From Actinacidiphila guanduensis (GTDB taxonomy: Bacteria; Actinomycetota; Actinomycetes; Streptomycetales; Streptomycetaceae), in assembly GCF_900103985.1 (NCBI RefSeq), contig NZ_FNIE01000011.1:124001-188000 (forward strand): a stretch of 64,000 bases of DNA, read 5' to 3'. Numbering within the stretch: position 1 is the stretch's first letter; every line of letters begins with the position of its first letter. The notes beneath the pieces are model-generated. The model saw only the letters and a program-made list of their open reading frames with translations. It was not told the DNA's origin and made no database searches. Positions 1-9,200 of the stretch are shown here, in pieces. The position numbers were made by a program, and so were the translations under genes.

Positions 1-194
1 TGGTGCTCGGGTGCCGCCCATGCCATGGTGCCGGGGCGGCCCCGCCGCCTTGGGACACAGGCGACTTCGCCTCCATGGTGCCCGGGTGGCCTCGCGCCCA
101 TGGTGCCCAGGCAGTGCCCAGCCGGTGCCCAGTTCCTTGTGACGCGAACGGCCCCCGCTCGCGCGAGGGCCGTCGTACCGGATGTGGTGACGCG
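1..194. other. Gene-free left edge with short direct repeats
   Basis: No convincing coding sequence. The first 120 bases contain three spaced copies of CCATGGTGCC followed by variable GC-rich sequence, possibly the decayed end of a repeat. The right part holds the terminator-like hairpin listed separately. Short open frames here have no coding character. Confidence 0.4.
148..173 (-). terminator. Terminator-like hairpin after the DUF2510 gene
   Basis: ACGGCCC at 148-154 pairs perfectly with GGGCCGT at 167-173 around a 12-base loop, 21 bases past the stop of the minus-strand DUF2510 gene. There is no strong U-tract, which is common for Streptomyces terminators. Confidence 0.4.
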
Positions 195-1175
195 TCAGAC
201 GCCGGTGCCGCCGCTGCTGCCCGGGGTGGAGCTGTCCGCCTTGATGCCCTTGGTGATCTGGTCGATCACGCTCGGGGAGGGCGCCTTGCCGCCGATGTCG
301 AAGCCGAAGCGGACCACGACCAGCAGGCCCTTGTGCACGGGTGAGGGGAAGACGAGGGACTCCACGTAGCCGTCGGTGCCGGACTGCGTGGCGACCTTCC
401 AGCGCACCTGGTAGCCCTTCTGCCCGGCGACGGTCACCGGCCCGGAGGCCACCTGCTGGTGCGAGGTGGTGCGCCCGTAGATGTCGGAGCCGTAGGACGC
501 CTTGGCGTTGCCCGCGATGTCCTCCTTGGCGGCGGCCTCGGCCGTGGTGGAGGTCAGGTCGAGCGTCTGGGCGGGCTGCGCGAAGACGCCGCCGCGCACG
601 CAGCTGGAGTTCGCGTCGCCCGGGCACGGGTACTGGCCGGTCACGACGTTGGCGGCGGACTGGGCGCCGCTGTCCGAGCCGGTCCAGCCGTCGAGCACCG
701 GCAGGCTGATGCCGTCCAGGGAGTCCACCGCGGCCTGGCCGGGGCCCTTGGTGGCCGGCGGGCTCTGCTGCTGGTCCGGGCCGGGCCCCTGCGGGTCCGA
801 CGGCGGCTGCTGCTGCTCGTGCGGCCGGCCGGTGGCCGACGGCGGAGCCGGGGTCTTGTCGGCGCTGTTGTCGCTGCTGCCCCCGCCGGCCACGAGGACG
901 GCGGCGATCACGCCGCCGATGACCACGAGCGCGGCCACGATCGACAGGACGATGACGCCGGTACGGCGCTTGGGGGCGCCGCCGGATATGACATCGCCCG
1001 CCGGATAGGGGGCGTACGGGGGCGGTGCCAGGGGCGGCTGCTGGCCCGCCATGGGCACCGGCGCCGTCCTGGTGTACTCCGTCCACGCGTTGCCGTCCCA
1101 CCAGCGTTCCATGGCGGGGCCGTTGCCTGTCTGCCCGGGCTCTGGGTACCAGCCGGGCGGGGTCGTCGTCGTCAC
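195..1175 (-). CDS. DUF2510 domain membrane-anchored protein
   Basis: A 326-residue protein starting with GTG. The first 35 residues carry the DUF2510 signature (PGWYPEPG, then RWWDGNAWTEYT), a short domain common at the N-terminus of actinobacterial membrane proteins. A Pro-rich stretch follows, then one hydrophobic helix at about residues 72-95. Next comes a Pro/Gln-rich low-complexity linker and a C-terminal domain of about 170 residues that is predicted to be extracytoplasmic. The C-terminal domain has two Cys (CPGDANSSC) that could form a disulfide. Function is unknown; a cell-surface role is inferred from topology only. It stands alone, and its 3' end faces the hairpin at 148-173. Confidence 0.8.
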   Translation of the reverse strand: MTTTTPPGWYPEPGQTGNGPAMERWWDGNAWTEYTRTAPVPMAGQQPPLAPPPYAPYPAGDVISGGAPKRRTGVIVLSIVAALVVIGGVIAAVLVAGGGSSDNSADKTPAPPSATGRPHEQQQPPSDPQGPGPDQQQSPPATKGPGQAAVDSLDGISLPVLDGWTGSDSGAQSAANVVTGQYPCPGDANSSCVRGGVFAQPAQTLDLTSTTAEAAAKEDIAGNAKASYGSDIYGRTTSHQQVASGPVTVAGQKGYQVRWKVATQSGTDGYVESLVFPSPVHKGLLVVVRFGFDIGGKAPSPSVIDQITKGIKADSSTPGSSGGTGV

Positions 1176-1298
1176 GGCGTCACCTTATGGCCGAAGCATG
1201 AGAATCCCGTAAGCACGCGGGTCACAGGGCGGTCACGCCGGCCGCGGCGGCTGCGAACGGCCGGAAACCGCCGGTCAGGGCCGCGGGCGGGGGCTGTC

Positions 1299-2309
1299 TT
1301 AGGAGGTGGGCGCCGGGCGGCGGGTGCGGGCCTGGGCGCGGGTGAGGGCGAGCAGGTCGCGGGCGGGGCCTGCCGGGCGGTGGCCCGCGGGCCAGACCGC
1401 GCGCAGCGAGCGGCCGAGCGCGAGGCCGGCCAGCGGCACCGCGGTCAGCCGCCCCGCGGCCAGTTCCTCGGCGACGGCGAGTTCGCTGAGCACCGCGGGC
1501 CCGGCGCCGCTGACGGTGGCCGCCTTGGCCGCGGTGGTGGAGGCCAGCTCCAGCAGCGGTACGGCCGGTCCGCCGTGCCCGGCGAGCGCGGCGTCCAGGA
1601 CCTGGCGGGTGCCCGAGCCCTCCTCGCGCAGCACCAGCGGGGTGGCGGCCAGTTCCCCGGCGGTGAGCGGGGTGCGGCGGCGGGCCCAGGGGTGGCCGGG
1701 GGCGGTGACGACGAGCAGCCGGTCGTGGCCGATGACGGCGGCGTCCAGGCCGGCGGGCACGTCCAGGCCCTCCACGAAGCCGAGGTCGGCCTCGCCCGCG
1801 GCCACCTGGCGGGCCACGGCCGCGGAGTTGCCCGCCGCCAGCGACACCGCGGTGCCGGGCCGCTTCTCGTGCAGCGCGATCAGCCAGCCGGGCAGCAGGT
1901 ACTCGGCGACGGTCATGCTGGCGGCCACCCGCAGCCGCGAGTCCCGCCGGCCGCGCAGCGCCCGCGCCCCGGCGTCGAACGCCTCGGCCGCCTCGATCAC
2001 GCGGCGGGCCCACTCGGTGACGAGCGCGCCCTCGTCGGTGAGCTGCGAGCCGCCGGGCGAGCGCCGTACCAGGGCCACGCCGAGACGGGTCTCCAGCGCG
2101 CGCATCCGCCCGCTGGCCGCGGGCTGGCTGATGCCCAGCTCGCGGGCGGCCCGCCCGAGGCTGCCCAGCCGGGCCACCGCGATCAGCAGCTCCATGGCCC
2201 CGAGGTCGGGCACCCGGTACGCGAGCGGCCCACCGCCGGCGGCCCCGGTGTCCCCGCCGGAAGCAGCACCGCCCGGGCCGGAAGGGGCACCACCCGCGCT
2301 CGATGTCAT
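1299..2309 (-). CDS. LysR-family transcriptional regulator
   Basis: A 336-residue protein. After a Gly/Ala-rich N-terminal extension of about 35 residues, the winged HTH typical of LysR proteins is clear (MELLIAVARLGSLGRAARELG, then SQPAASGRMRALE). A periplasmic-binding-protein-like effector domain follows (TVAEYLLPGWL, later EGSGTRQVLDAAL). It is divergent from the TDT transporter gene, with 70 bases between the starts, so by LysR convention it probably controls that transporter. A palindrome (CATAA-N7-TTATG) overlaps its own start codon. The ATG at 2309 is kept, but a start closer to the HTH would remove the low-complexity extension. Confidence 0.88.
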   Translation of the reverse strand: MTSSAGGAPSGPGGAASGGDTGAAGGGPLAYRVPDLGAMELLIAVARLGSLGRAARELGISQPAASGRMRALETRLGVALVRRSPGGSQLTDEGALVTEWARRVIEAAEAFDAGARALRGRRDSRLRVAASMTVAEYLLPGWLIALHEKRPGTAVSLAAGNSAAVARQVAAGEADLGFVEGLDVPAGLDAAVIGHDRLLVVTAPGHPWARRRTPLTAGELAATPLVLREEGSGTRQVLDAALAGHGGPAVPLLELASTTAAKAATVSGAGPAVLSELAVAEELAAGRLTAVPLAGLALGRSLRAVWPAGHRPAGPARDLLALTRAQARTRRPAPTS

Positions 2310-2323
2310 AACCGCAGCTTATG
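2307..2323. promoter_or_regulatory. LysR-type palindrome over the lysR start codon
   Basis: CATAA (2307-2311) and TTATG (2319-2323) form an inverted repeat around seven bases. It fits the T-N11-A pattern of LysR binding sites and lies between the divergent regulator and transporter. Its overlap with the regulator start suggests autoregulation. This is a motif reading, not a demonstrated site. Confidence 0.4.
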
Positions 2324-2379
2324 TCCCGATAGGCCGGTGACGGCTACCGGGGGCGGGCGCGCGGCGGGACGGTCGGTCC

Positions 2380-3549
2380 ATGGCCGCACTCACCGACTCC
2401 GCCGCCCGCGCCGAGGCGGGCGCCCCCCTCGCCCGTACCGATGCCGGCAGCCCGCCGGCCGCCGCGCCCGCGCGCAAGGCGCCCGAGCCCGTCCCGGCCC
2501 CCTCCCTGCGGGAGTTCGGGCCCAACTGGTACGCCGCCGTCATGGGCACCTCGATCCTCGCCGGCTCCGGCGCGGGCCTGCGCGGCCGCCCCGGCTGGCT
2601 GCACGCGCTGTGCACGGGCGTCTGGATGCTCGCGCTGCTGGTCCTCGCCGTCGTGCTCGCCGCCCGCGCCGGGCACTGGCTGCGTCACGCCGACCGGGCC
2701 CGCGAGCACCTGGCCGACCACACCGTCGCCCCGTTCTACGGCTGCCTGCCGATGGCCCTGCTCTCGGTGGGGTCGAGCACACTGCTGCTCGGCCCGCCGG
2801 TGATCGGCGAGCACGCGGCCGTGGTGACGGACGCGGCGCTGTGGACGCTCGGCACGGTGAGCGGGCTCGTCGTCGCGGTGGGCGTGCCGTACCTGATGGC
2901 GACCCGGCACCGGATCGGGCCGGACGACGCCTCCCCGGTGTGGCTGCTGCCGATCGTGGCGCCCATGGTGGCCGCGGCCGCCGGGCCCGCCCTGGTGGCC
3001 CACCTGCCCGCGACCGCCGGGCAGGCCCGCGAGGCGCTGCTGCTGGGCTGCCTGGCCCTGTTCGGCATGAGCCTGCTGGCCACCACGACGATGCTGCCAC
3101 TGGTGTGGGGCCGCCTGACCCGCCGCGAACTCCCCCTGGCCGCGACCCCCGCGCTCCTGCTCGTCCTCGGCCCGCTCGGCCAGTCCACCACCGCGACAGG
3201 CAACATCGCCGACGCGGCCCGCGGTGTCCCGCACGAGTCCTACGCCACCGCTCTGCGGGCCTTCTCCGTCCTCTACGGGGTGCCGGTCATGGGCTTCGCG
3301 CTGCTGTGGCTGCTGCTCGCGGCCGCGCTGCTGGTGCGGGCCGTACGCCGGGGCATGGGCTACTCGATGACCTGGTGGGCCTTCACTTTCCCGCTGGGCA
3401 CCTGCGTGACGGGCGCGACCGCGCTGTCCCGGCACAGCGGCCTGGACGCGGCGACCTGGCTGGCGGCCGGCCTGTACGTCCTGCTGGCGGCAGGCTGGCT
3501 CGCGGCGGCGACAGGCACGCTGCGGAGCTTCACCCGTCGTGCGGTCTGA
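2380..3549 (+). CDS. TDT-family (TehA/Mae1-like) transporter
   Basis: A 389-residue integral membrane protein with about ten hydrophobic helices after a roughly 45-residue cytoplasmic N-terminus. The opening motif FGPNWYAAVMGTSILAG is characteristic of the tellurite-resistance/dicarboxylate transporter (TDT) family, whose members export sulfite, C4-dicarboxylates or tellurite-related anions, or form SLAC-type anion channels. Substrate cannot be decided from sequence. The divergent LysR regulator at 1299-2309 suggests substrate-induced export. Start ATG at 2380. Confidence 0.85.
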   Translation: MAALTDSAARAEAGAPLARTDAGSPPAAAPARKAPEPVPAPSLREFGPNWYAAVMGTSILAGSGAGLRGRPGWLHALCTGVWMLALLVLAVVLAARAGHWLRHADRAREHLADHTVAPFYGCLPMALLSVGSSTLLLGPPVIGEHAAVVTDAALWTLGTVSGLVVAVGVPYLMATRHRIGPDDASPVWLLPIVAPMVAAAAGPALVAHLPATAGQAREALLLGCLALFGMSLLATTTMLPLVWGRLTRRELPLAATPALLLVLGPLGQSTTATGNIADAARGVPHESYATALRAFSVLYGVPVMGFALLWLLLAAALLVRAVRRGMGYSMTWWAFTFPLGTCVTGATALSRHSGLDAATWLAAGLYVLLAAGWLAAATGTLRSFTRRAV

Positions 3550-3680
3550 CCGATCGTCAGGTCATCGACCCGGTCGCTGTTCCGGGCTGCTCCGTCTGGC
3601 CCCTGTCTGGACACGCCTGGACCCGCCTGTTCCCGCAGCCCTCACCCACGGACCCGCCGGCTGCCGCCCGGGAACCCGTC

Positions 3681-4442
3681 TCAGCCGCCCGCCCCGAACC
3701 GCCGCGCCCCCGCCAGCGCCCGCCCCAGCACCTCGGGCGCCGCCACCAGCGAGGGCCCGTACCAGGTCAGGTACCGCCCGTCCACCAGGGCAGCGGGCAC
3801 CGAAGGGAACGCCTCGGGGCCGTCCGTCGCGGTGAAGCGGTACGGCTCGTCCGGCAGCACCACCAGGTCGATCACTCCGGCGCCCAAGGCGGCGGGGTCG
3901 AAGCGCGGGTAGCGCTCGGCGGCGCCCGCAAGCACATGGTCCACACCCAGGCGCGCGAGCAGGTCGCCGGCGAAGGTGTCGCGGCCGAGCGCCATCCACG
4001 GGCGGCGCCACACGGGCACGACGGCCCGGCGCCGCGGGCGCGCGTCGACTTCCGACGGCAGGTCCTGCCAGGCGGCCTCGGCGTCGTCCAGCCAGGCGGG
4101 CCGGGGCAGGGCGCAGCCCTCGACGAGCAGGCGGTGCAGCTCGGCGAACGCCTCCGGCAGCGAGCGCACCCGCGTGACCCACACCTCGAGGCCGAGGTCG
4201 CGCAGGGTGGCGAGGTCGGCGGGGCGGTTCTCCTCCTCGTTGGCGACCACCAGGTCGGGCGCGAGCGCGGCCACCGCGGCGGTGTCGGGGTTCTTGGTGC
4301 CGCCGACCCGGGTGACGGCGAGGTCCGCCGGGTGGGTGCACCAGTCGGTGGCGCCGACGAGCAGCCCGGGCGCGCTCGCCGCGACGGCCTCGGTGAGCGA
4401 CGGCACCAGGGAGACGACACGCCGGATACGGGAGGAGGCCAC
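3681..4442 (-). CDS. Helical-backbone metal receptor (BtuF/FhuD-like)
   Basis: A 253-residue protein resembling the soluble substrate-binding fold used for cobalamin or ferric chelates: RRVVSLVPSLTEAVAA at the start, then LVGATDWCTHPA, GGTKNPDTAAVAALAPDLVVA, and a long backbone helix before the second lobe. Unlike classical binding lipoproteins it has no signal peptide or lipobox, and no permease or ATPase is adjacent, so it may bind its ligand in the cytoplasm. GTG start at 4442. It is divergent from the exonuclease gene, with 47 bases between the starts. Confidence 0.8.
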   Translation of the reverse strand: MASSRIRRVVSLVPSLTEAVAASAPGLLVGATDWCTHPADLAVTRVGGTKNPDTAAVAALAPDLVVANEEENRPADLATLRDLGLEVWVTRVRSLPEAFAELHRLLVEGCALPRPAWLDDAEAAWQDLPSEVDARPRRRAVVPVWRRPWMALGRDTFAGDLLARLGVDHVLAGAAERYPRFDPAALGAGVIDLVVLPDEPYRFTATDGPEAFPSVPAALVDGRYLTWYGPSLVAAPEVLGRALAGARRFGAGG

Positions 4443-4489
4443 GGGCCCACCGTACGGCCGCTGTCGGTGGTGCGTGCGATGCTGGCGCC

Positions 4490-5422
4490 GTGAACGACGA
4501 CAAGGCCGGCGGCCTGCTGCTCCTCGACACGGCGAGCCTGTACTTCCGTGCCTACTTCGGCGTACCCGAGTCCGTGCGGGCGCCGGACGGCACCCCGGTC
4601 AACGCGGTGCGCGGCCTGCTGGACTTCATCGCCCGCCTGGTCGCCGACCACTCCCCCGCCGCCCTGGTCGCGTGCATGGACGCCGGCTGGCGGCCGCAGT
4701 GGCGGGTGGACCTCATCCCCTCGTACAAGGCGCACCGCGTCGCGGACGCCGCCGCCGGCACCGAGGAGGTGCCCGACACCCTCTCCCCGCAGGTGCCGGT
4801 GATCGAGGCGGTGCTCGACGCGATCGGCATCGCCCGCGTCGGCGTGCCGGGCTACGAGGCGGACGACGTGATCGGCACCCTCGCCACCGCCGCTCCCGGC
4901 CCGGTCGCGATCGTCACCGGCGACCGGGACCTGTTCCAGCTCGTGGACGACGCCCGGGGCGTGCGGGTGCTCTTCCCCCGCAAGGGCGTCGGCGACATCG
5001 ACGTGGTGGACGGCGAGTTCCTGACCGGGCGCTACGGGGTGCGCCCGGATCAGTACGCCGACTTCGCCGCCCTGCGCGGCGACCCGAGCGACGGGCTGCC
5101 CGGGGTGAAGGGCATCGGCGAGAAGACCGCGGCCGAGCTGGTGCGGCAGTACGGCGACCTGGCCGCGGTACGGGCGGCCGCCGCCGAGCCGTTCTCCAAG
5201 CTGACGCCGGCCCGGCGGCGCAACATCCTGGCTGCGGCCGACTACCTGGAGGTCGCCCCGAAGGTGGTCCGCGTCGCCACCGACGTGCCCCTGCCCGTCT
5301 TCGACCCCGCGCTGCCCCCGGTGCCCGAACACCCGGGCGCCCTGAAGGAGTTGGCCGAGCGCTGGGGGCTCGGGGGCTCCCTGTCCCGGCTGCTCGACGC
5401 GCTGGCGGTGCGCTCGGCATGA
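4490..5422 (+). CDS. 5'-3' exonuclease (PolA N-domain/FEN fold)
   Basis: A 310-residue stand-alone homolog of the 5'-3' exonuclease domain of DNA polymerase I. Visible motifs are LLLDTASLYFRAYFG (first metal Asp), YEADDVIGTLA (acidic pair), IVTGDRDLFQLVDD, then the helix-hairpin-helix region GDPSDGLPGVKGIGEKTAAELV. These acidic residues bind the two catalytic metals in the family, which removes 5' flaps and RNA primers. GTG start at 4490. The AlkB-like gene follows 49 bases downstream in the same direction and may be co-transcribed, giving a small repair unit. Confidence 0.92.
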   Translation: MNDDKAGGLLLLDTASLYFRAYFGVPESVRAPDGTPVNAVRGLLDFIARLVADHSPAALVACMDAGWRPQWRVDLIPSYKAHRVADAAAGTEEVPDTLSPQVPVIEAVLDAIGIARVGVPGYEADDVIGTLATAAPGPVAIVTGDRDLFQLVDDARGVRVLFPRKGVGDIDVVDGEFLTGRYGVRPDQYADFAALRGDPSDGLPGVKGIGEKTAAELVRQYGDLAAVRAAAAEPFSKLTPARRRNILAAADYLEVAPKVVRVATDVPLPVFDPALPPVPEHPGALKELAERWGLGGSLSRLLDALAVRSA

Positions 5423-5471
5423 GCAGGCGGCGCGGGCAGTGGGCGGAAGGTGGCGGGCGGGTGGGCCGGCG

Positions 5472-6137
5472 ATGAGCGGCGACGGCCTGCTCCCCCGCGA
5501 GCGCACCGAGGTCGCCCCCGGCGCGGTCCACGTGCCGGACTGGCTCGGGCCCATGGAGCAGCGGGAGTTGGTGGCCAGCTGCCGGGCCTGGGCGCGCGGC
5601 CCGGTGCCGATGCGGCACACCCGGCTGCCGCGCGGCGGGGTGATGTCGGTGCAGACGGTCTGCGTCGGCTGGCACTGGCGCCCGTATGCCTACTCGCGCA
5701 CCGCGCCGGACGTCAACGGGGAGCGGGTGGCGGCCTTTCCGCCGTGGCTGGCCGAGCTGGGCCGGCGCGCGGTCGCCGACGCCTACGACGACCCGGCCGC
5801 CGGCGCCGCCTACGAGCCGGACACCGCGCTGGTGAACTTCTACGACAGCAGCGCCGCCATGGGCATGCACCAGGACAAGGACGAGCGATCGGACGCCCCC
5901 GTGGTGAGCCTGAGCATCGGCGACACCTGCGTCTTCCGGTTCGGCAACCCCGAGACGCGCACGAAGCCGTACACCGACGTGCGGCTGGCCTCCGGCGACC
6001 TGTTCGTCTTCGGCGGCCCCTCCCGGTACGCCTTCCACGGCGTGCCCAAGGTGCTGCCCGGCACCGGCGATCCCGCCACCGGCCTGGCCGCCGGGCGGCT
6101 GAACCTCACCCTGCGCACCACCGGCCTGCCGGGCTGA
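5472..6137 (+). CDS. AlkB-like 2-oxoglutarate/Fe(II) dioxygenase
   Basis: A 221-residue protein of the AlkB family, which oxidatively removes alkyl groups from DNA or RNA bases. The iron ligands are visible in MHQDKDERSDAPVVS (His-x-Asp) and the distal His in SRYAFHGVPKV. The 2-oxoglutarate-binding Arg is in GRLNLTLRTT, matching the family's RxNxTxR motif. An in-frame GTG at 5439 would add 11 residues, but ATG 5472 starts directly before the conserved part. It follows the exonuclease gene and converges on the sedolisin gene across two strong hairpins. Confidence 0.88.
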   Translation: MSGDGLLPRERTEVAPGAVHVPDWLGPMEQRELVASCRAWARGPVPMRHTRLPRGGVMSVQTVCVGWHWRPYAYSRTAPDVNGERVAAFPPWLAELGRRAVADAYDDPAAGAAYEPDTALVNFYDSSAAMGMHQDKDERSDAPVVSLSIGDTCVFRFGNPETRTKPYTDVRLASGDLFVFGGPSRYAFHGVPKVLPGTGDPATGLAAGRLNLTLRTTGLPG

Positions 6138-6177
6138 GCCGCCCGGAGCCGCCCGGAACCGCCCGGAGCCGACCGGA
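6138..6177. repeat. Four tandem copies of a 10-bp unit
   Basis: GCCGCCCGGA at 6138 and 6148, ACCGCCCGGA at 6158 and GCCGACCGGA at 6168 follow one another without a gap, starting right after the AlkB-like stop codon. This is a simple tandem duplication with no clear function. Confidence 0.7.
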
Positions 6178-6200
6178 GCAGGGCGGCAGGACATCGGAGC

Positions 6201-6268
6201 GCCCCCGCGCCACCCAGTGCGGGCGGCGCGGGGGCCGTACGGCACCGGGCGGACCCGGTGCCGTACGG
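6201..6268. terminator. Double hairpin, bidirectional terminator
   Basis: Two adjacent perfect stems separate convergent genes. GCCCCCGCGCC (6201-6211) pairs with 6225-6235. CCGTACGGCACCGGG (6235-6249) pairs over 15 bp with 6254-6268 around the tetraloop CGGA. The second stem begins 20 bases from the sedolisin stop codon. The position between two 3' ends makes a bidirectional terminator the natural reading. Confidence 0.75.
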
Positions 6269-6288
6269 ACGTGCTCGAAGGTTCCCGC

Positions 6289-9200
6289 TCAGTCCTTGTC
6301 GAGCGAGAAGTTCTTCGTGGTCGTCGCCCCCTTCGTGATCTTCACCGTGGCCACGATCGGCTGGTAGCCGTCCTTGGCGACGATGACCGTCAGCGGGTTG
6401 TTGCGGACGTCCAGCCACAGCTGGTAGGTGCCGTCCGCGGCGGTCTTGAGCGTGTAGTGCGTCGCCCAGGTGTCGATCTGGACGGTCGCCCCCGGCAGGG
6501 CGCCGCCACCGGTCGCACTCACCGTGCCGGTGATCTTGCCCCAGGTCGCGGGCGGGTTCACGGTCAGCGAGACACCCACCGGGGTGAGCCGGTAGGGGGT
6601 GTCGCTGCCGAGGTCGAGCGACGCGGTGAAGGTGCCGGGCTGGGTGATCTCGGGCACCGAGGCGTCGAGCGTCACCGTGAACGTGGTGCTGGCGCCCGGG
6701 TCGAGGGTGACCGTGTCGGTGCTCTCCGACAGCCAGGTGACGTCGGAGCCGCCGGTCTGGTCGTAGCCGGACAGCACCTCGGAGGTGCCGTACGGCGTGC
6801 TGCCGACCATGCCGCCGACCGCGTAGAAGCCCACCGAGCCGCCGCCGCGGTACAGCGAGGCGTTGGCGTTCGGCAGGGCGGTCCAGGTGTCGGAGGCGGG
6901 GTCGTAGGACCAGGTCTGGTTGGTCAGGGCGCTGCCGCCGTTGACCGCGCCGCCCTGGACCAGCAGCAGCCCGTTGGCGGCGGTGGCGTACGCGCCCCAC
7001 GCGTCGGTGGGCTGGTCCGCGATCGGCGACCAGGAGTCGGACGCCGGGTCGTAGACGTAGGCGTGGCTGATGGTGCCGTTGTCGGTGGTGCCGCCGGAGC
7101 AGTAGATCTTGCCGGAGACGGCGCCGCAGGCCTCCCAGGACGCCGGCTCCGGGTAGGAGGCGGCGGTGGACCAGGAGTTGCTGGCCGGGTCGTAGACCGT
7201 CACGTCGGTGACACCGCAGGAGTTCGCGGTGCAGCCGCCGATCGAGTACAGCTTCCCGTCCAGCACCGCGCTTCCCGCGCCGGCGTACGGCTTGGGCGCG
7301 TTGGCACCGGTGGACCAGGTGCCGGCGGCGATGTCGTAGATCTCGGTCTTGGCGTCGGGGGCGGCGTCCGGGCCCCAGCCGCCAGTGGCGATCAGCTTGC
7401 CGTCGATGACGCCGTGGGTCGGGCCCTCACGGGTGTCGGAGGCCGACGCCAGCTTGGTCCACGCCCCGCTGTCGGTGCTGTACGCGTACAGGTCGCTGGT
7501 GTCCTGCAGGCCGGTGAAGCCGAAGGAGGAGTACACCGTGCCCTGGTAGAAGTCGGTCGCGTTGCTGCCGGTGGCCACCGGCAGGTTCGGGATCGACTGC
7601 CAGGCGTCGCCTGCGGTCGGCTGCGCCGCCATCGAGGCGGCGCCGCTCTGCGCCTGCGGCTTGGCCGCTGCCGCCTTGGCCGCCTCGGCCAGTGAGAACG
7701 GCGTGTACTGGCCCTTGACCAGGGTCAGCGGCGCGCCCTTGCCGGCCGGCACGGAGCCGCCCGGGGTCTCGCCGACGGTGAGGGTGGCCGGCGCGGTGCC
7801 GGTGTTCTTCACCGTGACGGTCTGGGTGGCCGTCTTGCCCCAGCCCACCGTCTTGGCGATGGAGGCGGGGGTGACCTTCAGCTGGCCGGCGGTCAGCTTC
7901 AGGTTGCGCTGCACGGTGCCGTCCGGCGGGACGTTGGCGGTCGCCGTGGCGGAGACGTAGTGCGAGGCCGCCGCGGTGATCGGGTGCTTGCCGGTCTTGC
8001 CGTAGAAGGCCCAGTAGAAGCCGTCGCCCAGGTTCGGGTCGTCGGGCGTGGCCGTGGTGGTGGTGTGCAGGCCGGGCAGGTCGGCGCTGGTGATGGTCGC
8101 GCCGTTGACGCCCGCCTTGGTGTTGCCGTCGGTCACCAGGCCGACGACCAGGCCGCCGGGCACCGGGTCGTAGCTGCGGTTGCCGGTGAAGACGTTGTCC
8201 AGCTCCCACCAGTAGGCCCACGAGCCGGTGTAGTGGAAGCGGATCTGGACGCTCTTGCCGGCGTAGTCGGCGAGCGAGAGCTCGACGTGGCCGGTGAAGG
8301 AGCTGGTGGTCTTGGTCCACAGCGTGTTCCAGGTGGCGCCGCCGTCCGCGGAGACGTCGACGTCGGCCGTGGAGTTGGAGTACTCGCGGTAGTCGGTGTC
8401 GAAGGCGAGCAGCGGGTTGGCGTCGCCGGACAGGTCGATCACCGGCGAGAGCAGGGAGGTGTCCTGCGAGTTGCCCTGGCCGAGGTGGTCGCTGTCGACG
8501 ATGGCGAAGCCGCCGGTGCCGCCGGTGCGGTTGCCGCGGCCGCCGTCGTCGGAGAAGCCCCAACCGCCGGTGGTGCCGTCGGCGTTGCTCACCGACCAGC
8601 CGTCGGGCGCAGCCGTGGTGGAGTCGAACGGCTGGGTGTCGCCGGCCAGGCTCACGGTGTAGCCGGGCGCGTCGGTGGAGGACGGGTCGACCGGCACCGC
8701 GATGTTGACCGTCTTGTCGGCGGTGCCGACGTCCACGGACTTGTCGACGGTGCGGTAGCCGGGCAGGGCGGCGGTGATGTGCAGCGTGTAGCTGGCACCC
8801 GCCGGCAGGCTCAGCGAGTAGGCGCCGGTGGCCGGGTCGGAGTAGACCGGGCCGCCGGGCACGCCGTCGGCGGTGATCTTGGCGTACAGCGGCCAGCCGT
8901 GGCCGGAGCCGTCGGCGATCTTGCCGGAGACGGTGTGCGTGGGCACCGCGTCCAGGGCGAACGCCTCGGTGACGGTGGCCCCGTCGGTCAGGTCCACGCC
9001 CGTGGCGGTGCTGCTGGAGTAGCCGTAGGCGCTGGCGGTCAGGTCGTACGTGCCCGGCGGGATGTCGAGCTTGTACGTGCCGTCAGCCGCGGAGGTGGCG
9101 CTGTGCGTGCCGGCCTTGACCGTGGCGCCGGCGATCGGGCTGCCGGTGGCGTGGTCGGTGACCGTGCCGGTGATCACGCCGTGCGGGCCGCTGCGGAAGG

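Noticed and set aside
1..194. CCATGGTGCC repeats as a mobile-element end
   Set aside because: Copies are short and irregularly spaced with no transposase or terminal inverted repeat in view; the window edge prevents further judgement.
459..4493. A 1344-codon open frame on the plus strand
   Set aside because: It is the GC-driven antisense frame of the DUF2510, LysR and BtuF-like genes and overlaps the real TDT gene. Its composition (Arg/Gly/Ala) is non-protein-like.
5439..5471. Upstream GTG start for the AlkB-like gene
   Set aside because: It adds 11 Gly/Arg/Trp-rich residues with no conservation; ATG 5472 is more natural.
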